Shown here: positions 5,997 to 9,778 of the stretch, in pieces
How positions within the stretch are numbered: the first letter of the stretch is position 1
Layout of the letters: every line of letters starts with the position of its first letter
From: Klebsiella pneumoniae
GTDB lineage: Bacteria; Pseudomonadota; Gammaproteobacteria; Ga0077536
Assembly: GCA_945873015.1 (NCBI GenBank)
Contig: CAMCBY010000115.1
Location: forward strand, 1 to 9,778
Length of the DNA: 9,778 nucleotides
Reading direction: 5' to 3'
Notes under the pieces: generated by a model
Database searches by the model: none
What the model was told of the DNA's origin: nothing
Seen by the model: the letters and a program-made list of their open reading frames with translations, nothing else
Made by a program: the position numbers and the translations under genes

Positions 5997-7192
5997 GCGG
6001 TCTTCGTCACGCCCGCCGCCAGCAGCGCCGCTATTTCCTCGTCACCATAACCGACCTCTTTCAACACCTCGACGCTGTGTTCGCCTAAACGCGGCGCGAG
6101 GCGTCGGGTCGAGGGTGGCGATTCCGACCAGGTGCTGGCATGGCCGAGTTGATGCACGCGGCCTTCGCTCGGATGCTCAAGGGTTTCAAAAAAACCGACG
6201 GCGTTGAGATGCGGGTCGGCATACAACGAATCGAGATCATTGAGTCGCATGGCCGGAATATCGGCCTCATCGAAGAAACGCAGCCATTGTTCCGTGCTGC
6301 GGGTGCGCATGATCTCGGCCACCATACCGTACAGCGCAGCGATATGGATGGTGCGCGTGCCGATGTCGGCCATGCGCGGGTCGTTGTCAAAACGTTCGGG
6401 TTGACCGAGTTCAGTGAAAAACGCGCGCCAATGGCTGTCGGTATAAATCAGGGCGCAGACATAACCATCCTCGGTCGGAAACGGCGTACGCTCGCGTGCC
6501 AGCAGACGCGAATAACCCATCGGCCCGAGCGGTGGTTCATAGCTGTGGCCGGCCAGATGTTCACCGAGCACAAACGGCACCATGGTTTCAAACATCGGCA
6601 CTTCTATAGCCTGGCCAAGACCGGTTTTCTCGCGGCGATATAAAGCCGCCGCAATCTGTCCGACCGCGGCGGTGCCGACGGTACGGTCAATCATCGTCAC
6701 CGGCACATAGCGCGGCACACCATCACCGACCGTCGCGACCAGCGACGGAATGCCGACCGCGCCCTGAATCAAGTCGTCATAGGCCGGTTTGGCGGCATAG
6801 GGCCCGCGCTGTCCATAACCGAACATACCAACATAGATGATACGCGGATTGACCGCCGCGACATCGGCGTAGGTTAACTGCAGACGTGCCATTGCCTGCG
6901 GCCTGACGTTGTAGACCAGCACGTCGGCCTGCGCGACCAGACGCAGCAAAGCCTCGCGACCGGCGGTCTGTTTCAAATCCAGCACCAGCGCACGCTTGTT
7001 GCGATTGCAATGCAGAAAGCCGCTCGCCATGCCGCGATGGCGGGTGGCGCCCACGTTGCGGCTGGTATCACCCGAGGGCGGCTCGACCTTGATCACATCG
7101 GCACCCATGTCGCCCAATTGCTGGGTGGCGAAGGGCCCCATCAATACCGAGGTCAAATCGATGATTTTCACCCCATCGAGCGCGCCGCTCAT
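5993..7192 (-). CDS. CaiB/BaiF class III CoA-transferase
   Basis: The 399-residue product matches class III (CaiB/BaiF) CoA-transferases in length and motifs. The N-terminus has LDGVKIIDLTSVLMGPFATQ and GDMGADVIKVEPPSGD (about 5-42), then NRNKRALVLDLK (63-74), and YVGMFGYGQRGPY leading into AYDDLIQ, where Asp139 is the expected catalytic aspartate that forms an acyl-anhydride. The C-terminal part carries the interlocking-domain sequence with FPTEDGYV. These enzymes move CoA from one acyl-CoA to another carboxylic acid in degradation pathways for carnitine, bile acids, aromatics or branched acids. The donor and acceptor are not readable here. ATG 7192 has GGAGG five bases upstream; a TTG further upstream was not used. 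The stop codon lies inside a REP-like element. A possible short ORF overlaps the start codon. Confidence 0.93.
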   Translation of the reverse strand: MSGALDGVKIIDLTSVLMGPFATQQLGDMGADVIKVEPPSGDTSRNVGATRHRGMASGFLHCNRNKRALVLDLKQTAGREALLRLVAQADVLVYNVRPQAMARLQLTYADVAAVNPRIIYVGMFGYGQRGPYAAKPAYDDLIQGAVGIPSLVATVGDGVPRYVPVTMIDRTVGTAAVGQIAAALYRREKTGLGQAIEVPMFETMVPFVLGEHLAGHSYEPPLGPMGYSRLLARERTPFPTEDGYVCALIYTDSHWRAFFTELGQPERFDNDPRMADIGTRTIHIAALYGMVAEIMRTRSTEQWLRFFDEADIPAMRLNDLDSLYADPHLNAVGFFETLEHPSEGRVHQLGHASTWSESPPSTRRLAPRLGEHSVEVLKEVGYGDEEIAALLAAGVTKTA

Positions 7193-7230
7193 ACACGCCT
7201 CCCGGCCACATCCCAATATTGCTCCCGCAT
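7189..7230 (-). other. Possible 13-codon leader ORF overlapping the CoA-transferase start
   Basis: A short frame, ATG at 7228-7230 to TGA at 7189-7191, encodes MREQYWDVAGRRV. Its ATG follows a purine-rich AGGGGGAGAAG that could serve as a ribosome binding site, and its stop overlaps the CoA-transferase ATG as ATGA. The same frame is open upstream to an in-frame TAG at 7282-7284 with protein-like composition but no other ATG. It may be a coupled leader peptide, the remnant of the 3' end of a lost upstream gene, or chance. Length alone does not allow a decision. Confidence 0.25.
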
Positions 7231-7447
7231 CTTCTCCCCCTGCTTGCGGCCGCGCGTGAGATAAGGCTGCGCGACACGGGCCTAGAGTAACCGATGGCTC
7301 GCAGCCACCGCGACGCGCTATCGGCGTAGCGGCAACGACTGCAGCAGGACTGCCGGTAGGCGCAGCGCAATACGCTTGTTAGGATCAATCCTCCGCCCAG
7401 CGCGGGGCGTATGCGCACCATTGAATGTCCCGTGAGGAATCTCGACC

Positions 7448-7960
7448 ATGGCAAAACGTAAGAGCACTGTAGCGACCAGGCCCGCCGGCACCGCCATCGA
7501 CATCGGCATCTCGGCTGGCGATCGCGCCCGCATCGCCGACGGCCTCTCGCGGCTATTGGCCGACAGCTATACGCTTTATCTCATGACCCACAACTTCCAC
7601 TGGAATGTGACCGGGCCGATGTTCAACACCCTGCACTTGATGTTCATGGGCCAGTACACCGAGCAGTGGACCGCACTCGATCTGATAGCCGAGCGCATCC
7701 GTGCGCTGGGATTTCCGGCGCCCGGCACCTACAAGGAGTTCGTCAAACTCGCCTCTATCAGCGAAGTGGCCGGCGTGCCCAAGGCGCTCGACATGGTGCG
7801 TCACCTGGTCACCGCTCAGGAGGCGACCGCGCGCACCGCGCGTGGTTTGTTCCCGGCGGTCGAGAAGGCCAACGATCAGCCGACCATGGATCTCTTGACC
7901 CAGCGCCTCGATGTGCATGAAAAGACCGCGTGGATGCTGCGCAGTCTGCTGGAGGAATGA
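7448..7960 (+). CDS. dps: Dps-family DNA-protecting miniferritin
   Basis: The 170-residue product has the Dps fold signature, THNFHWNVTGPMF at 47-59 and LDLIAERIRALGFPAPGTY from residue 77. Dps proteins form 12-subunit shells that oxidise Fe2+ with H2O2 and protect DNA under starvation or oxidative stress. At the intersubunit ferroxidase site His51, His63, Asp78 and Glu82 are present at the same numbers as in E. coli Dps. The position equivalent to Asp67 is Met67 (LHLMFMGQY), so one usual acidic ligand is missing or replaced by a nearby residue such as Glu72. The N-terminus MAKRKSTVATR is basic and could bind DNA, as Lys-rich Dps tails do. GAGGA stands nine bases before ATG. The gene is divergent from the CoA-transferase and convergent with the thioesterases. 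I see no OxyR or sigma-70 site I would defend upstream. Confidence 0.93.
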   Translation: MAKRKSTVATRPAGTAIDIGISAGDRARIADGLSRLLADSYTLYLMTHNFHWNVTGPMFNTLHLMFMGQYTEQWTALDLIAERIRALGFPAPGTYKEFVKLASISEVAGVPKALDMVRHLVTAQEATARTARGLFPAVEKANDQPTMDLLTQRLDVHEKTAWMLRSLLEE

Positions 7961-7983
7961 AGGCAGCGCCCACGGCGGGCGAT

Positions 7984-8002
7984 GCTGGCATCACACGCCA
8001 GC
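7984..8002. terminator. Hairpin between convergent dps and thioesterase genes
   Basis: GCTGGC (7984-7989) pairs perfectly with GCCAGC (7997-8002) around a seven-base loop. It lies in the 45 bases between the Dps stop and the convergent thioesterase stop, where a bidirectional terminator is expected. It has no T-run on either side, so it is at best a weak intrinsic terminator. Confidence 0.35.
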
Positions 8003-8005
8003 GGT

Positions 8006-8437
8006 TCAGGTCATGAGGAAGTGCCCGGACAAGGTCGCTATCGGACGCGCCTTGTCATCCTGCCAGCAACTGGCATAAACATTCGCCACGCGTCGACCGA
8101 GTTTGGTGACCCTCGCTTCAGCGCGGGTCGGTGTGACACGACCGGAGCGCAGATAATCGACCGTGATATTGATTGGCTTGGGCAAGGTCTCGACATCGGG
8201 TTCCAGAACCAACTGCACGATGGCGGCTGTTTCCAGCACCGCCCCGATCAGGCCGCCATGCAAAGCCTGCTTCCACGGATTGCCGACATGCAGTTCGGCC
8301 GCCGCCAACAATAACACCACCCCACCGTCCTGTTCCTCGACGGTCAGGCCCAGGGTTTCCATATAGGGAATGGCCTGGCCGAGGCGGCTGTAATCACGGC
8401 TCTCGCGCGCAGCATGAATGATCTCGGAGAAATTCAT
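8006..8437 (-). CDS. PaaI/YigI-like hotdog-fold thioesterase (second of pair)
   Basis: This 143-residue protein has the hotdog thioesterase pattern: Asn53 ahead of the LHGG motif (His60-Gly61-Gly62), then the central helix with Glu69 (GAVLETAA) at the usual catalytic acid position, and the strands ITVDYLRSGR and RVANVYASCWQ. Hotdog thioesterases hydrolyse acyl-CoA or aryl-CoA thioesters in the cytoplasm. Its ATG at 8437 overlaps the stop of the upstream thioesterase as ATGA (8434-8437), and GAGGA lies six bases before it, within the end of that gene. The frame remains open upstream to 8581, but that stretch is antisense-like in composition and overlaps the partner gene. Together with its neighbour it may form a hetero-oligomer, or the pair may divide substrates (inference). 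Confidence 0.85.
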   Translation of the reverse strand: MNFSEIIHAARESRDYSRLGQAIPYMETLGLTVEEQDGGVVLLLAAAELHVGNPWKQALHGGLIGAVLETAAIVQLVLEPDVETLPKPINITVDYLRSGRVTPTRAEARVTKLGRRVANVYASCWQDDKARPIATLSGHFLMT

Positions 8438-8907
8438 GGCGTGTCCTCGGTCAACGCCGGGCCCGCCGGTTCCAGTGACGTGATCATAAAACTCGCGGCG
8501 CAATTGGCTATCGGGTCGTCGCGATCGGCGTGATAAGCAATCGCACGCACGAAACAGATGTTGCGCGTGACCTTGTAACAATGGGCGGCCGCCGTCACCG
8601 CCTCACCGGGCCGCGCCGGCTTCAAATAATCGATGCGCAAATCGAGCGTGGCAATGCCCATACGTTTGCCGAGCGCCGCGATCACCGAGACTCCGCAGGC
8701 CGAATCGATGACGGTAGTGATGACGCCGCCATGCAGCACGCCGGTGGTCGCATTGCCGGCCAGACGCTCGCTATAGGGCACACGCAACACCGCCCGTGCG
8801 TGTTCGAGATGGACGATTTCCAGCCCCAGAAATTTGTTATGCGGTGAGCGATTGCCAGGGCGGGCGAGGAAGGCGCGCAGTTGCTCTAAGAAGATGCTGT
8901 CGTTCAT
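8434..8907 (-). CDS. PaaI-like hotdog-fold thioesterase (first of pair)
   Basis: The 157-residue product is a second hotdog thioesterase with the PaaI-type motif TTGVLHGGVITTVIDSACG. Asn52, His59-Gly60-Gly61 and Asp68 are at the spacing of the PaaI catalytic residues. The strands ATLDLRIDYLKPARPGE and NICFVRAIAYH complete the fold. PaaI-type enzymes remove CoA from hydroxyphenylacetyl-CoA and other acyl-CoA species, often to rescue trapped CoA. Here the acid is Asp, while the partner protein has Glu, so the two may differ in substrate. ATG 8907 is chosen because the family starts close to the first helix (IFLEQLRAFL). It lacks a Shine-Dalgarno. A GTG at 8949 in the same frame would add 14 residues and cannot be excluded. 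Confidence 0.87.
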   Translation of the reverse strand: MNDSIFLEQLRAFLARPGNRSPHNKFLGLEIVHLEHARAVLRVPYSERLAGNATTGVLHGGVITTVIDSACGVSVIAALGKRMGIATLDLRIDYLKPARPGEAVTAAAHCYKVTRNICFVRAIAYHADRDDPIANCAASFMITSLEPAGPALTEDTP

Positions 8908-8913
8908 GGCGGG

Positions 8914-8919
8914 AGTATA
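8914..8919 (-). promoter_or_regulatory. TATACT -10-like box, possible leaderless start
   Basis: On the minus strand TATACT is followed by CCCGCC and then the ATG at 8907, so the first A of the start codon would sit seven bases after the -10 box, where transcription normally begins. With no Shine-Dalgarno sequence before this ATG, the arrangement fits a leaderless mRNA for the thioesterase pair. There is no good -35 hexamer at 16-18 bases, which keeps confidence low. Confidence 0.3.
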
Positions 8920-8991
8920 GCGACAGACAACCGATCCAGGCGTTGACACACGTTTTCCACACGCGGCCGCTTAGCCGGCGCCGCCCAACCT

Positions 8992-9369
8992 TTAGCCGCC
9001 GGCCCGGACCGGGCGATAGCCCGCCTCGGCGAGCAGGCGCATCACGGTATCGCAATGGTCGCCTTGAATCTCGATAGTGCCGTCCTTGACCGTGCCACCG
9101 GCACCGCAGCGCTTTTGCAACTGCTTGGCCAGCGCGGTCAAGGATGCGCCGTCCACATCAACAAAACCTTTCAGCACGGTGACGGTCTTGCCGCCACGGT
9201 GCGCGGTATTGCGCAGCACATCAACACGCCCGCGCGCAGCGGCGGTGGCCGTGTTTTTAGCGGGTGTTGGCGGCGGCTCGACGGCAGGCGCAGAACTGCG
9301 CAGCGCGGCCAGCACGGCAAAGGGACTGGAGGCAGGCGGCGGCGATAACGGCGGTTTCTTGTTCTTCAT
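8992..9369 (-). CDS. yciH: SUI1/eIF1-like translation initiation factor, YciH family
   Basis: The 125-residue product has a low-complexity Pro/Ala-rich N-terminus (about 1-45, with the SPFAVLAALR stretch often seen in YciH). The SUI1 domain follows at about 48-121: RGGKTVTVLKGF, LAKQLQKRCGAGGTVKDGTIEIQGDH and a final LLAEAGYRPV. SUI1 proteins are eIF1 homologues; bacterial YciH is a small ribosome-associated factor implicated in start-site fidelity and in stress-linked translation control. ATG 9369 is well supported by AGAGGA eight bases upstream. It starts 42 bases after the acyl-CoA synthetase gene and ends about 85 bases before the thioesterase pair, all on the minus strand, so co-transcription is likely. 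The link to acyl-CoA metabolism may be positional only. Confidence 0.9.
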   Translation of the reverse strand: MKNKKPPLSPPPASSPFAVLAALRSSAPAVEPPPTPAKNTATAAARGRVDVLRNTAHRGGKTVTVLKGFVDVDGASLTALAKQLQKRCGAGGTVKDGTIEIQGDHCDTVMRLLAEAGYRPVRAGG

Positions 9370-9411
9370 CGATGGCGTCCTCTGGTATCAAGATGCGACG
9401 TGATGACCTTC

Positions 9412-9778
9412 TCAACTCGACCCCGACGCGCGGGTCTCGGCACGCACGAGTTCGGCCTGGTGTTCATCCCGCACTTTTCTGCGCAGCGGCTTGCCGACAG
9501 CGCTCTTGGGGATAGGTGTGGCGCGGAACAGGATGATCTTCGGCACCTTGTACTTGGTCAGACGCGCTTCGAGATAGCTGCGCAAACTGGCCGCGTCGAG
9601 TGTATGGCCTTCCTTGGCGACCGCCACCGCACATACCGCCTCACCCCAACGCTCATCGCTGACACCGAAGACCGCCGCCTCGTGGATGGCCGGATGGGTA
9701 TAAATGACGTCTTCGATTTCTGCCGGCCACACATTGAAGCCGCCGGTAATGATCATGTCTTCCTTGCGATCGACGATA
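9412..9778 (-). CDS. AMP-dependent acyl-CoA synthetase, C-terminal part
   Basis: The gene enters from the right window edge; only the last 121 codons and the TGA stop are present. The visible part is the mobile C-terminal domain of the ANL (acyl/aryl-CoA ligase) superfamily. It opens with the hinge motif VDRKEDMIITGGFNVWPAE, where Asp-Arg-Lys is the A8 region. It continues with IEDVIYTHPAIHEAAVFGVSDERWGE, then KYKVPK, and ends with the A10 motif IPKSAVGKPLRRK, whose second Lys (SAVGK) is the adenylation-step lysine. These enzymes activate a carboxylic acid with ATP and transfer it to CoA. The binding pocket lies in the missing N-terminal domain, so the substrate (fatty, aromatic or other acid) is unknown. 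The reading frame is intact to the edge, so it is cut by the window, not truncated in the genome. Confidence 0.92.
   Translation of the reverse strand, partial: IVDRKEDMIITGGFNVWPAEIEDVIYTHPAIHEAAVFGVSDERWGEAVCAVAVAKEGHTLDAASLRSYLEARLTKYKVPKIILFRATPIPKSAVGKPLRRKVRDEHQAELVRAETRASGSS

Noticed and set aside
7193..7447. OxyR, Fur or sigma-70 sites upstream of dps
   Set aside because: I found no match I would defend. TTGTTA in this region has no suitable -10 at the right spacing, and small inverted repeats such as CGGCA/TGCCG at 7330-7355 are within chance in G+C-rich DNA.
8438..8581. Upstream extension of the second thioesterase
   Set aside because: It would run through most of a neighbouring coding frame; ATG 8437 has a good GAGGA and gives a normal hotdog length.

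Overview
The window looks like chromosomal DNA from a GC-rich proteobacterium, most likely a gammaproteobacterium. I base this on the codon use, the style of the genes (AMP-dependent acyl-CoA ligase, class III CoA-transferase, hotdog thioesterases, a YciH/SUI1-type protein) and a family of short GTAG-headed REP-like hairpins. I cannot name the genus. There is no rRNA, tRNA, insertion sequence, phage gene or CRISPR array. I found ten complete protein genes and one partial one. Only the first gene and the Dps gene are on the + strand; the rest are on the minus strand.

Layout: (1) 31-525 (+) encodes a small ferritin-like diiron protein. (2) 635-1621 and 1677-2312 (minus) form a two-gene unit in which an AefR-like TetR repressor precedes a phosphotriesterase-family metallohydrolase. 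(3) 2409-2939 and 2936-3982 (minus) form a translationally coupled pair: an outer-membrane barrel of the 'transporter'/phenol-MetA type with a His/Asp-rich loop and a CxxC near the mature N-terminus, followed by a periplasmic TlpA-like thioredoxin. (4) 4183-5835 (minus) is a large CorA-like membrane protein. (5) 5993-7192 (minus) is a CaiB/BaiF CoA-transferase. (6) 7448-7960 (+) is a Dps-family miniferritin. (7) 8006-9778 (minus) is a cluster running from an acyl-CoA synthetase (entering from the right edge) through a SUI1/YciH protein to two adjacent hotdog thioesterases whose genes overlap by four bases.

Two themes recur. One is acyl-CoA handling: the ligase makes CoA thioesters, the CoA-transferase moves CoA between acids, and the two thioesterases release it. 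The TetR-controlled phosphotriesterase-like hydrolase could fit here if it acts on lactones or esters, but that is inference. The other is metals and oxidative stress: a ferritin-like protein, a Dps, a CorA-like protein, and a His-rich outer-membrane protein with a thiol-disulfide partner.

The most notable non-coding signal is a set of six copies of one hairpin, arranged as three inverted pairs (547-621, 4100-4164, 5914-5996), each lying just after the 3' end of a gene. The copies show a compensated base-pair change, and one copy supplies the TAG stop codon of the CoA-transferase. The longest gene-free stretch, 7193-7447 between the divergent CoA-transferase and Dps genes, holds a possible 13-codon leader ORF and no promoter I can defend. 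I see no clearly new multi-gene system. The REP-like family, the His-rich barrel/TlpA pair and the oversized CorA-like protein are the best candidates for follow-up.
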